Of a DNA stretch of 64,000 nucleotides, positions 26,824 to 37,034 are shown in pieces. The notes under the pieces were generated by a model. That model was given only the letters and a program-made list of their open reading frames with translations. It did no database searches and had not been told where the DNA came from. Source of the stretch: Chersky-267 sp963744115 (lineage in GTDB: Bacteria; Chloroflexota; Limnocylindria; Limnocylindrales; CSP1-4); assembly GCA_963744115.1 (NCBI GenBank), contig CAVUSI010000003.1:1904796-1968795 (forward strand). Direction: 5' to 3'. The position numbers were made by a program, and so were the translations under genes. Position 1 is the stretch's first letter. Every line of letters begins with the position of its first letter.

Positions 26824-27330
26824 ATGAACGCGACGATGCACGGCTCAGCGGCGGTGACGCGCGAGCCGGGATCGAGCCGGGCGACCTGGGCGATGGGCTC
26901 GCTGTTCGAACATCTGGTCGAGTCCGCCGAGACGGACGGCGCGTTCGCACTCGCCGTCGTGACACAGCCACCCGGCGTCGCGACGCCGCTCCACCGCCAC
27001 ACCCGCGAGGCCGAGGTGTTCTACGTCCTCGAGGGCACGCTGACCTATCGGGCGGGCGACGAGACCTTCGAGCTCAGCCAGGGATCCTCGATCTACCTTC
27101 CTCGCGGCGTGCCGCATGCGTTCCGGATCCGCGGCGAGGCGCCGGCCCGGCTGCTGGCGCTCACGATCCCGGGCGGCCTGATGGGCCTCTACGACGAGGT
27201 CGGCCTGCCGGCGACCGCGCATCGACTGCCCGGTCTCGACGGCCATCCGATGGACGTGGAGATCCCGCGCTGGAACCAGGTCGCGCCCGAATACGGGCTC
27301 GAGGTGGTGGGGCCGCCGATCCCGGAGTGA
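26824..27330 (+). CDS. Cupin domain protein
   Basis: 168 residues, ATG with GGAGG six bases upstream. The cupin core is 'TPLHRHTREAEVFYVLEGTL' (His/His/Glu metal ligands) and 'IYLPRGVPHAFRI' (third His). Single small cupins of this type act as metal-dependent dioxygenases, isomerases or binding proteins; no substrate can be named. Probably under the divergent TetR regulator. Confidence 0.88.
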   Translation: MNATMHGSAAVTREPGSSRATWAMGSLFEHLVESAETDGAFALAVVTQPPGVATPLHRHTREAEVFYVLEGTLTYRAGDETFELSQGSSIYLPRGVPHAFRIRGEAPARLLALTIPGGLMGLYDEVGLPATAHRLPGLDGHPMDVEIPRWNQVAPEYGLEVVGPPIPE

Positions 27331-27401
27331 TCCGTCCACGGACGCCGATCGCCTGCCTGCAGATGACTGACGGATAAGCGGAAGACCGCAGCATCTCCGC
27401 T

Positions 27402-28058
27402 ATGGCGACGAGGCAGCGACCCGCCGACCTCGGCACCGAGCGAGGACGAAGCATCCGGACTCGACTCGGACAGGAGGTCCGCTCGGCTCGGATCGACCGT
27501 GGACTGACCCTCGCCGAGGTCGGACGAGCAGTCACGCTTTCGGCGGCGGAAGTGAGCCGTATCGAGCGCGGCCTCCTGGAGTCTGCGTCGGTCCATCATC
27601 TGGCGCGCCTCGCATCGGTGGTCGGGCTGGAGCTGACCGCTCGGGTGTATCCCGGACCGCAACCGATCCGCGACGCCGCCCAGGTCCGCCTCCTCGATCG
27701 GTTCCGCGGTCTGCTTCATCCCGGGCTGCGCTGGTCCACCGAGGTGCCGCTCCCCGGACCAGGCGACCAGCGGGCCTGGGACGCGATGATCTCCGTCGGG
27801 TCCGAATGGCGGTACGGCGTCGAAGCCGAGACGAGTCCACACGACAGCCAGGCCCTGGTGCGACGGTTGAATCTCAAGCTTCGCGATGGCTCGGTCGACG
27901 GGGTCATCCTCGTGCTGCCGCGGACCCGTCGATCGCGAGAGTTCGTCGCTGCCGGCGCCGCGACGCTTGGCCCCAGCTTCCCGGCCGATGGTCGGCGGGC
28001 GCTGGAGCTCCTCGCTGCTCGGGTGGACCCGGGCGGAAGTTCGATCGTTCTCGTGTGA
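27402..28058 (+). CDS. XRE-family helix-turn-helix protein
   Basis: 218 residues. HTH at about 25-75: 'GQEVRSARIDRGLTLAEVGR' and 'LSAAEVSRIERGLLESASVH'. The C-terminal 130 residues contain 'VPLPGPGDQRAWDAMISVGS' and 'VDGVILVLPRTRRSREFV', reminiscent of restriction-endonuclease-like folds, but no catalytic signature is certain. It stands immediately before the dyad array at 28112-28389 and is a candidate binder of it. Confidence 0.75.
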   Translation: MATRQRPADLGTERGRSIRTRLGQEVRSARIDRGLTLAEVGRAVTLSAAEVSRIERGLLESASVHHLARLASVVGLELTARVYPGPQPIRDAAQVRLLDRFRGLLHPGLRWSTEVPLPGPGDQRAWDAMISVGSEWRYGVEAETSPHDSQALVRRLNLKLRDGSVDGVILVLPRTRRSREFVAAGAATLGPSFPADGRRALELLAARVDPGGSSIVLV

Positions 28059-28111
28059 CCTCGGGTCGGTCACGGCCCGCGTCAGGCGTAGGCGCTCCGA
28101 CCCGGGGTGGC

Positions 28112-28389
28112 TTGCACCAGGTGCACACGTTCGACGATCGGACCCTGATCTCGGCCCATCCACGCCGGTTTCGTGCACGTAGTGCAAACCACGGGCCAAA
28201 CTGCTTGTCCGCCTCCGCCCAACGAGCCTTCCTTTGCACGCCGCGCAAGATCTGGGCTCCAGCCAGCTGTCAGAAGACCGTTGTTTGCACCCCGTGCATG
28301 CGGTGCTGGACCCTTGCACCGGGTGCAAACCGAGGCGCCGGACCACGGTGCCCCGCGCAGGCGGTGCTGGACCCTTGCACCGAGTGCAA
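28112..28389 (+). repeat. Array A: six TTGCAC-N3-GTGCAA dyads
   Basis: Six 15-bp dyads: 28112-28126, 28173-28187, 28234-28248, 28285-28299, 28314-28328, 28375-28389. The last two are perfect; others carry one or two changes. Centre spacings are 61, 61, 51, 29 and 61 bp. The last and the fifth also share about 30 bp of flank (gcggtgctggaccc before the dyad). The gap 28059-28624 holds no supported gene; frames reading 'CTRCK' arise from the palindrome itself. Confidence 0.85.
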
Positions 28390-28624
28390 ACGGCGGCGCC
28401 GGCCCAGGCTCGGAGGCCGACCGCACGGTCCCGCACGGGCCCACGGCGGAAGTACGGACCCTCGCTGGGCCGAAGGGATGAGGCACGCCCCGCCATCCCG
28501 GCCTACCCTCAGGACGCCAGCACCGACAGGTTGCTGACTACCCTCCTCGTCCCTCCCCACCGGGACGAGGAGTGCCCCGCGCGCCCGATCGTCGAGTGCT
28601 ATCGTCGGTCGCGAGGAGGGAGCG

Positions 28625-30565
28625 ATGCGCGCGGCGTCCCGGTTCGGTGTCATCGTGGCCGTGGTGACGGTCCTGTCCGCGGTCGGAGCGACGTCCGCGG
28701 CCGCGACGTCTCCCCGGATGATCGTCGCCGCCGGCGGTTCGACCGTCACGGGCGCGGTCCGGGTCGACCAGCTCGGCTACGCGAACGGCGAGTCCAAGCT
28801 CGCCTACGTCATCGCCACGTCCTCGGTCGCCGGTGCGCCGTTCAGCGTCCAGGACGCTGCCGGCAGGACGGTCCTGAACGGGACGATCGGTCCGAGTCGA
28901 GACGCGTGGAACGCCAGCTATCGCGCGGTCCACGTGCTGGACATCAGTCGGGTGCGACGTTCCGGGACCTACCGCGTCCTGGTCGGCCCTCCACTCGACG
29001 TCGCCTCCCCACCGTTCCGGATCGGATCGCGCGAACGGCTCTTCGGCCCCAGGGTGGCCGACGCCGTCGCGTTCTTCCAGGCCCAGCGGGACGGCCGGGA
29101 CGTCATCCCCGGATCGCTTGGTCGCAAGCCTTCCCACCTCAACGACCGGCACCTGACGGTCTACGACTGGCCGACCTACGAAAGCCCCGACAGCGACGTG
29201 ATCGTCGGCGACGGACTGACGCCGATCGGCGGCTCCGTCGACCTCGCGGGGGGCTGGTTCGACGCCGGCGACTTCATCAAGTTCACCCACACGACCGCCT
29301 ACGCGGTCGGCCTGATGTACACGGCGCAACGCGAGCTCGGGAGCGACGCCCCGGCGTCATTGCTCCGCGAAGCCCGCTTCGGCCAACGCTGGCTGGAGCG
29401 CGCCTGGGACCGCGAGCATCGGGTCCTCTACATCCAGGTCGGTATCGGGTCCGGCAACCAGGACGGCACCTTCGCCGGCGATCACGACCTGTGGCGGCTG
29501 CCGGAGACGGACGACGCGCTGGGCGGGGCCGACCTGCGCTACATCAGCCACCGACCCGCCTTCCGAGCGGGCGGCCCCGGTGCGAAGTTGCCGCCGAACC
29601 TGGCCGGTCGGATGGCCGCCGCCCTGGCCCTGGCGGCACAGGTCGATGCACGCCGGGACCCGCAGAGGGCCCGTCGAGAGCTCGATCTGGCCGCCGACCT
29701 GTTCGGGCGGGCCAAGACGAGCCACGTCGTCGAGGCTGACGTCGTCACCGCGCTCCCGCACGCCTTCTACCCGGAATCGTCGTGGCGCGACGACCTCGAA
29801 TGGGCCGCCGCCGAGCTCGCCCTGGCCGGTCAGCGCCTCCACGATCCACGGGCCGGCGAGTGGTTGCGGAAGGGCGCCACCTGGGCCAGGAGCTACCTGG
29901 CGAACGAGGCCGGCGACGACACCCTCAACCTGTATGACACGAGCGCCCTCGCCCACGCCGACCTGATCCGGGCGATCCGGGCCGCCGGCCACCCGCCCGG
30001 GTTGGCGATCGGTGAGGCTCGGCTGGTCGCGGACCTGAGGGCCCAGCTCCGGATCGGAGACGCACGGGCGACGAGCGACCCGTTCGGCGCGGGAGCCATC
30101 TACGACGACTTCGACGCCGCGCCCCACACGTTCGGCCTGATCACGACCGCGCGACTCTACCGTCAGCTGACCGGCGATCGGCAGTTCGACGCGTTCGCGA
30201 CGACCCAGCGCGACTGGGCGCTCGGCGCCAACCCATGGGGCGTCTCGCTGATGATCGGCGTCGGGACGACCTTCCCGACGTGCCCCCAGCACGTCGTCGC
30301 CAACCTGTCGGGCAGCGTCGATGGGCATCCGCCGATCCTGCGCGGCGCAGTCGTCAACGGTCCGAACAGCGCGGACCTGTTCAGCGACGGGCTCGGCGAC
30401 TTCTTCGATGAGGGCGTGACCTGTCCGGCCGACGGAATCGATCGGTTTGCCGCGTTCACCGGTCGCGGCAGCCAGTTCGTCGATGACGTCCGCGCCTGGC
30501 AGACCGTCGAGCCGGCGATCGACTTCACGGCCGCGGCCCTGCTCGCGTTCGCCGAGCTGCGGTAG
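28625..30565 (+). CDS. Secreted glycoside hydrolase family 9 protein
   Basis: 646 residues, ATG after AGGAGGG. Signal peptide 1-27 (VIVAVVTVLSAVGATSAAA). An N-terminal Ig-like CelD_N domain (about 40-130, starting 'VRVDQLGYANGESKLAYV') precedes the (alpha/alpha)6 catalytic domain. The catalytic base region 'GGWFDAGDFIKF' lies near 210 and the general acid Glu is expected in 'VEPAIDFTAA' near 628; 'GANPWGVSLMIGVG' is also family-typical. Probably an endoglucanase or other beta-glucanase. No carbohydrate-binding module is seen. Confidence 0.9.
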   Translation: MRAASRFGVIVAVVTVLSAVGATSAAATSPRMIVAAGGSTVTGAVRVDQLGYANGESKLAYVIATSSVAGAPFSVQDAAGRTVLNGTIGPSRDAWNASYRAVHVLDISRVRRSGTYRVLVGPPLDVASPPFRIGSRERLFGPRVADAVAFFQAQRDGRDVIPGSLGRKPSHLNDRHLTVYDWPTYESPDSDVIVGDGLTPIGGSVDLAGGWFDAGDFIKFTHTTAYAVGLMYTAQRELGSDAPASLLREARFGQRWLERAWDREHRVLYIQVGIGSGNQDGTFAGDHDLWRLPETDDALGGADLRYISHRPAFRAGGPGAKLPPNLAGRMAAALALAAQVDARRDPQRARRELDLAADLFGRAKTSHVVEADVVTALPHAFYPESSWRDDLEWAAAELALAGQRLHDPRAGEWLRKGATWARSYLANEAGDDTLNLYDTSALAHADLIRAIRAAGHPPGLAIGEARLVADLRAQLRIGDARATSDPFGAGAIYDDFDAAPHTFGLITTARLYRQLTGDRQFDAFATTQRDWALGANPWGVSLMIGVGTTFPTCPQHVVANLSGSVDGHPPILRGAVVNGPNSADLFSDGLGDFFDEGVTCPADGIDRFAAFTGRGSQFVDDVRAWQTVEPAIDFTAAALLAFAELR

Positions 30566-30580
30566 TCCTCCCCGGAGCGG

Positions 30581-32314
<1,734 letters not shown>

Positions 32315-32328
32315 GTGCCCTCCCGGGG

Positions 32329-34377
32329 TCATCGTTGACCGACGCCGCTCGCCGAGGCCGGGGCCCCTGCGGTCGGTGTCGGTCGGGTGAGGAGGCGCGT
32401 CTGCTCGATCCGGCGATCGAGCGATCGGCGCGCCTCGTTGATCTGTCGTTCTTCGGAGAGAAGTCGATCCATCGCCTCGTGGTCCTCGCGGAGCTCCGCG
32501 TCGGCCTGCTCGGCCTGGTTCCATGCGCTCTGCTCCTCGAGCCGGTCGGCTTCGAGGGTCAGCAGGCACTTGTCCACGTTGTAGATGACGCGCTGGCTCG
32601 CCAGGTTGCGAGGGTCCGGCCGCTCGAGCGCGTACAACCCGAGCGCGAGCGCCCGCGTTTCGGGGTCGAGCGACTCGAGGAACCGGCCGCGTTCGAACCG
32701 ACCGGCCCCGTCCGGGTCCCCGGCCAGCTCCGCGCCGCGACGTCGATCGGTCAGGATCGCCGCGTACAGCACGCGTGCCACCGTGGACGGCAGTTCTTCG
32801 GGCTTGAGGACGTCCTCGACCCGCACCTGGAGGTCCGGCAGGAGGAGGAGCAACCGGAGCAGCTCGACCTCGACCGGGCTGATCGACTTGACGACGTCCT
32901 CCGGGCTGACCGACTCGGCCGCCGCGCGGACGGCGTCGAGGGTGATCCGGGCGCCGGCGTGATCGGCCGAACCGGCCCCTCCCCCACCCGCCGGTCCGAA
33001 CCCGGCGCGGCCGGGATCGGGTCGTCGATGGAGCGCCTCGAGCAGCGTCTGCTCGCTGACGGTGGAGCGTCGGGCGAGCAGCTGGAGGTAGGTGTCGCGG
33101 ACCATCGGGTCGCCGACCTTGCGCAGCGTCGGGAGCACCGCGTCGACGAGCCGCTTGCGGCCCTCGGGCGTCCGGACGTCGTTGCGGGTCGCGTGGTAGT
33201 CGATCAGGTAGGCCAGGATCGGGTCCGGCGTGCGGGTCGCCTCCCGCCACAGGTCCGGCGACTCGCGGATGACCTCGTCCGGGTCCTTGCCCTCCGGCAG
33301 CCGGACCACGCCGACGTCGGTCAGTCCGACACCCCCGTCCGCCTGGACCTCGCTGATGAGGTTGTTGAGCTCGGTCACGCCGAAGGTGCCCGCCGACTGG
33401 CCCGCCGGATCGACGTCGTAGGCCAGCGCGACCTTCTTGGCGTACCGCGTGAGCAGCGCGACGTGGCCCGGCGTGAGCGCGGTCCCGAGCGTCGCCACGA
33501 CGTTGTCGAAGCCGGCCTGGTGGGCCATCAGCGCATCGGTGTAGCCCTCGACGACGACCGCCTGGCCGGACTTCCGGATCGGGCCCTTGGCCTTGTCGAT
33601 GAGGTACAGCGTCCGGCTCTTGTCGAAGATCGGCGAGGCGGGACTATTGAGATATTTGGGGCCGTGGTCCCGGGTGTCGCCGTCGGCGATGAGGTAGCGG
33701 CCACCGAGCCCGATCGCCTTGCCGTTCATGTCGCGGATCGGGAAGATCACCCGCTCGCGGAAGCGGTCGTAGGCGCCGCCCCGGCCGGTGCCACGTGCCT
33801 GGGTCAGGCCCGTCTCGAGCAGCTCCTGCGGGGTGACGTTGCGCTTGAGCTGGAGCTGGCGGGACATCGTCTCCCAGCCCTCGGGCGCCCAGCCGAGCTG
33901 GTAGGCCTCGATCGTCGCGTCGGTGAAGCCTCGCCCGCGCAGGTAGTCGAGCGCCGGCGACCCCTGGGGGTGGGCGGTCAGGACGGTGTGGTAGAACGCG
34001 ATCGCCGCATCGAGGACCTGGTGGAGGCGTGCGCGCCGCGCGTCCTCGCGGCTGGTCCGCTCGTCGAGCTCGACCCCAGCCCTGGCGGCCAGGACCTTGA
34101 GCGCCTCGGGGAAGCTGACGCTGTCGCGCTGCATGACGAAGCTGAAGATGTCCCCGCCCAGGCCGCACCCGAAGCACTTCCAGCTCTCGCGGGCGGGCGT
34201 GACGTAGAACGACGGCGTCTTCTCACCGTGGAACGGGCAGAGGCCCTTGTAGGCGCTGCCCGACTTCTTCAGCTGGACGGTCTGGCCGACGACGTCGACC
34301 ACGCTCAGCTTGCTCTTGACTTCCGCGGCGACGCCGACGGCCAACTCCACCTCCACGCCTGCCCGGCGCCCGACCAC
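32329..34377 (-). CDS. dnaG: DNA primase DnaG
   Basis: 682 residues. CHC2 zinc finger 'CPFHGEKTPSFYV' and 'WKCFGCGLGGDIFSFV' (about 45-80), the catalytic core with 'RERVIFPIRD' and 'GLGGR', the TOPRIM motifs 'VVVEGYTDAL' near 276 and 'LAYDVDPAGQSAG', and a C-terminal helicase-binding-like helical region rich in Glu and Arg. The initial residues before 'VEVELAVGVA' could be shorter if an internal start is used. Two strong palindromes lie upstream. Confidence 0.96.
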   Translation of the reverse strand: MVGRRAGVEVELAVGVAAEVKSKLSVVDVVGQTVQLKKSGSAYKGLCPFHGEKTPSFYVTPARESWKCFGCGLGGDIFSFVMQRDSVSFPEALKVLAARAGVELDERTSREDARRARLHQVLDAAIAFYHTVLTAHPQGSPALDYLRGRGFTDATIEAYQLGWAPEGWETMSRQLQLKRNVTPQELLETGLTQARGTGRGGAYDRFRERVIFPIRDMNGKAIGLGGRYLIADGDTRDHGPKYLNSPASPIFDKSRTLYLIDKAKGPIRKSGQAVVVEGYTDALMAHQAGFDNVVATLGTALTPGHVALLTRYAKKVALAYDVDPAGQSAGTFGVTELNNLISEVQADGGVGLTDVGVVRLPEGKDPDEVIRESPDLWREATRTPDPILAYLIDYHATRNDVRTPEGRKRLVDAVLPTLRKVGDPMVRDTYLQLLARRSTVSEQTLLEALHRRPDPGRAGFGPAGGGGAGSADHAGARITLDAVRAAAESVSPEDVVKSISPVEVELLRLLLLLPDLQVRVEDVLKPEELPSTVARVLYAAILTDRRRGAELAGDPDGAGRFERGRFLESLDPETRALALGLYALERPDPRNLASQRVIYNVDKCLLTLEADRLEEQSAWNQAEQADAELREDHEAMDRLLSEERQINEARRSLDRRIEQTRLLTRPTPTAGAPASASGVGQR

Positions 34378-34404
34378 CCCTGCGACCCACCGGACATGAC
34401 TGTG

Positions 34405-34428
34405 GGCTTGTCAAGACCTTGACAAGCC
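34405..34428. promoter_or_regulatory. Perfect 11-bp-arm palindrome upstream of dnaG
   Basis: Arms GGCTTGTCAAG and CTTGACAAGCC separated by AC, 28 bp upstream of the dnaG start. The inner half-site TGTCAA / TTGACA is shared with the second palindrome at 34451-34479. Likely an operator; it contains TTGACA -35-like sequences on both strands. Confidence 0.65.
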
Positions 34429-34450
34429 GCATCGAAGGAATGATACCACA

Positions 34451-34479
34451 CTGTCAATACCCCTGGGCAGTATTGACAG
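34451..34479. promoter_or_regulatory. Perfect 10-bp-arm palindrome with 9-bp spacer
   Basis: Arms CTGTCAATAC and GTATTGACAG around a 9-base spacer. The arm/9-bp spacer layout recalls the HrcA CIRCE element, but the sequence differs. It repeats the TGTCAA / TTGACA half-sites of the first palindrome. Between the two lies TATCAT on the minus strand, a possible -10. Confidence 0.6.
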
Positions 34480-34510
34480 GTTCAGGGCCACCGCTCGGCG
34501 CGTCGTCGGG

Positions 34511-34909
34511 TCATGCCGCCCCGATCACGCGGATCAGCAGGGCGAAGCCATCAGACGACCCTTGCCATCGTCCTGCGAGGTCGGCGACGCCGACACGGCG
34601 ACGCACGTAGCGCATCGCGACCACGGCGACGACCACGTCATCAAGCGGGCCGAGGACAGGGATGAAATCGGGGATCAGATCGATCGGGCTGAGGATCCAG
34701 GCGACGAGCCCGATGACGACGACCCGGACATCGGTCGGCACGGATCCGTCGCGAACGAGCGAACGAAGGAGGCGGAGAACGTCGGGCACGACCGCGAGCA
34801 GCTCGCGCAGCGGAACGTCCTTCGGCCGGAGCAGGAAGAACAGGAAGAGCAGGGCGAACCACAGAACGAGGAGGCCCACGACCAGGCCGATGATCAGCTC
34901 GATCCCCAC
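34511..34909 (-). CDS. DUF1232 (YkvA-like) membrane protein
   Basis: 132 residues. N-terminal helix (LIIGLVVGLLVLWFALLFLF), then the DUF1232 signature 'LVAWILSPIDLIPDFIPVLG' and 'PLDDVVVAVVAMRYVRRRVG'. Function unknown. The start lies 29 bp from the methyltransferase gene's end. Confidence 0.88.
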   Translation of the reverse strand: MGIELIIGLVVGLLVLWFALLFLFFLLRPKDVPLRELLAVVPDVLRLLRSLVRDGSVPTDVRVVVIGLVAWILSPIDLIPDFIPVLGPLDDVVVAVVAMRYVRRRVGVADLAGRWQGSSDGFALLIRVIGAA

Positions 34910-34937
34910 ATGTCCCTCGAGAGCAGGTCCGCTAACG

Positions 34938-35540
34938 TCACACGTGGATCCGACGACGGTTCAGCAGGCTCAGACCGGGAACGAGCTGCGGCACGCGCTG
35001 TCGGTAGAGCGGGTAGTCGTCCGGGAAGACCGTCAGAAGCAACCGCTCTTCCATGTGGATCTTGACCTCGAACACGATCAGGCCGGCCACGACGAGCACG
35101 ATCCCTTGGCCGAGCCCGCCGAGCAGCGCGCTCCCGAGCAGCATGCCGAGCAGACCCGTGTAGATCGGATGCCGCGTCACGGCGTACGGCCCGTTGGTGC
35201 GGAGTCGGCGATCGCCCCCGACCTCGGGTGCGATGCTCCACGACGTACCCAGCCAGAACCGGGCCCACAGCGCAAAGGCGGTCGACGCAACCAGGACGGC
35301 GAGGCCGACGAACCGCACCCACTCGGCGTCGACGGTCAGGCTCTGCGCGAAGCCGCGGCCGAACAACAGGACGATGGCACACACGAGGAACGACGCCGCT
35401 CCAAGCGCGACGGGTCGCGAGTCGGCGCGAATCGGGTCCCGAGACGCGTGACGCGCGTTGTGCAGCGCACCGGCAAGCCAGACGATCACCACGGTGCCCC
35501 AACAGGCGAGGTTCGCCACGATGACGAGCTGGTCGGTCAT
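34938..35540 (-). CDS. Isoprenylcysteine/phospholipid methyltransferase-like membrane protein
   Basis: 200 residues with about five helices. The C-terminal signature 'RTNGPYAVTRHPIYTGLLGM' and 'IHMEERLLLTVFPDDYPLYR' is that of the ICMT/PEMT superfamily of integral membrane SAM-dependent methyltransferases. The natural substrate in bacteria is usually unknown; a lipid or quinone is likely. Probably in an operon with the membrane protein upstream. Confidence 0.88.
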   Translation of the reverse strand: MTDQLVIVANLACWGTVVIVWLAGALHNARHASRDPIRADSRPVALGAASFLVCAIVLLFGRGFAQSLTVDAEWVRFVGLAVLVASTAFALWARFWLGTSWSIAPEVGGDRRLRTNGPYAVTRHPIYTGLLGMLLGSALLGGLGQGIVLVVAGLIVFEVKIHMEERLLLTVFPDDYPLYRQRVPQLVPGLSLLNRRRIHV

Positions 35541-35549
35541 CTCGCCGGT

Positions 35550-36326
35550 CTAGCCGATCGGGAGCTGGAGCAGGCCGATGGAGCCGAACAAGGCGAGCGA
35601 GGCGCCGATCACGAGCACCGCGATGCGGGCGGGGCGCCAGCGGAACCGGTCGGTCACGGCAGCGAGGAACAGGACGGTCGCGAAGACGACGGTGAACAGG
35701 ACGTAGTGGTCGCTGTCGTCGTTGGCGTCCTCCCCGGCCTTGATGTATGCCTCCGCCTTCGCCGAGTGCGCGTCGGCCGACACGGCGTTCGCCTGGACGT
35801 ACTCGGCCATGAACAGCGGACCGGGCGGGGCCGTCGTGCTCGTGAACGGGTCGGTCTTGAGCCAGGCCTGGAACGCGACCCTGAACTCGTCCCGGAACCG
35901 CCGCTCGTAGATCGCCGCGAGCTTCGCGTTGCCGATGTCGTAGGCGTCGAGCCACTGGCTGAACACCTGGCTGTCGTACAGGCGCTCCTGGCCGGCGAGG
36001 GTGCTCGCCCGGGTCGACTCGACGCGCTCGCCCGAGCCCTTGACGTAATCCCCCGCCTGGATGCCGTTCCAGATCGAGGCCTGGTACCCGGACCACGCCG
36101 CGAGCAGCGTGCCGATCCCGAGCAGGATGACCGCGGCCACCTCGAGCACGCGCTCCGTGCGAACCACGCGAGGCGGTTGCCTCGCGTCGATCGGCTCCTT
36201 TGATCGCGCGTCGGAACCGGGGGCGTCAGGGTCCGATGTCGCCGGAGCGCCCGGAGCGGGTCCGGACGCGGGACGGCCCATCTCGACATCCGGTTCGGTA
36301 CTGGCGTCTGTCGGGTCGTCGCTCAC
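35550..36326 (-). CDS. Conserved-type membrane protein with large outer loop
   Basis: 258 residues from a GTG (VSDDPTDASTEP). An acidic cytoplasmic N-terminus (1-55), helix 1 (VLEVAAVILLGIGTLLAAW) leading into 'SGYQASIWNGIQAGDYVKGS', a helical loop rich in Arg/Glu/Ala, then two C-terminal helices (VLFTVVFATVLFLAAV and IAVLVIGASLALFGSIGLLQ). The pattern resembles DUF4337-type proteins, but I do not assign a function. Confidence 0.72.
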   Translation of the reverse strand: MSDDPTDASTEPDVEMGRPASGPAPGAPATSDPDAPGSDARSKEPIDARQPPRVVRTERVLEVAAVILLGIGTLLAAWSGYQASIWNGIQAGDYVKGSGERVESTRASTLAGQERLYDSQVFSQWLDAYDIGNAKLAAIYERRFRDEFRVAFQAWLKTDPFTSTTAPPGPLFMAEYVQANAVSADAHSAKAEAYIKAGEDANDDSDHYVLFTVVFATVLFLAAVTDRFRWRPARIAVLVIGASLALFGSIGLLQLPIG

Positions 36327-36405
36327 GGGCGGATCCTGCTGCTGGGCGTGCAACGACCCGGGTCCGTCATGGACGAAGCCCGGGTCGAAAGTGGTCGGGT
36401 CGCGA

Positions 36406-36916
36406 CTAGACGACGGCGGTCGGCTCCTCAGCAGCCTCTGGCGCCGCGGCTGCGACGGCTTCGAGCGCCTCGTCCGAGGCGTCGTAGACTTCGGGAGCCC
36501 CACCGAGCTCCTTGAGCTTCATCGAGATCACCTCGACCTCGATCGGGATGGCGAGGACGCCGACGGCCGCCTTGCCGCCCTGCAACTCCTGCGCCGATCC
36601 GCTCGCGGTCCTCGCCCGTGAGGCCGAGACCCTTGTGGTGGAAGTGCCCGAGGATCCCGCCACCGACGATCCCGGCGAGCAGCGTCGGCGGCGCGATCAC
36701 GGCCAGGACGAGCCCGATGCCTGCGCCCTTGGCGCCGCTTCGCTGTCCGAGCTTGTGCTCCTTGATCTGGCCATCCTCGTCGACCACGAGGACGCCGATC
36801 GGGCCGAGGGTCACGCCCTCGGTGCCCTTGTCCCATTCCTTGAGCGACTCGACCGCCGCGTCGGCGGCCGCCTCGTCCGCGAAGATCCCGAGTACCAGCT
36901 TCTTGTCGTCGGCCAT
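36406..36916 (-). CDS. DUF1269/DUF6325-like membrane-associated protein, frame-disrupted
   Basis: ATG with GGAG eight bases upstream. N-terminal 'KLVLGIFADEAAADAAVESL' ferredoxin-like fold, then a glycine-rich hydrophobic hairpin (GIGLVLAVIAPPTLLAGIVG). One extra base near 36590 breaks the frame; the second half resumes at 'ELQGGKAAVGVLAIPIEVEV' and ends '...EPTAVV'. Joined length about 169 residues. Proteins of this kind are of unknown function. Confidence 0.68.
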
Positions 36917-37034
36917 GTCGGTAGCTCCGATCGCTGATCCATCCATGCGGGCATCTGCTCGCGTTCGGACGTCGTTAGGGAGCCTCAATGGTAGTCCTCA
37001 GAACGGTTCCCCGCGCTCGGCGACGGTCCAGGTC

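Noticed and set aside
28112..28389. CRISPR array
   Set aside because: Units are only 15 bp, imperfect, and unequally spaced; no cas genes are nearby.
28082..28486. Minus- and plus-strand frames with repeated 'CTRCK' or 'CTGCK' knuckles, as if zinc-finger proteins
   Set aside because: The dyad is palindromic and yields CTRCK in any frame that hits it on either strand. Unit spacing of 61 and 29 bp breaks the frame, and the text between knuckles is not protein-like. The same applies at 52.8-53.1 kb.
34451..34479. CIRCE element bound by HrcA
   Set aside because: Arm length and 9-bp spacer fit, but the arm sequence is unlike TTAGCACTC and no chaperone gene is adjacent.
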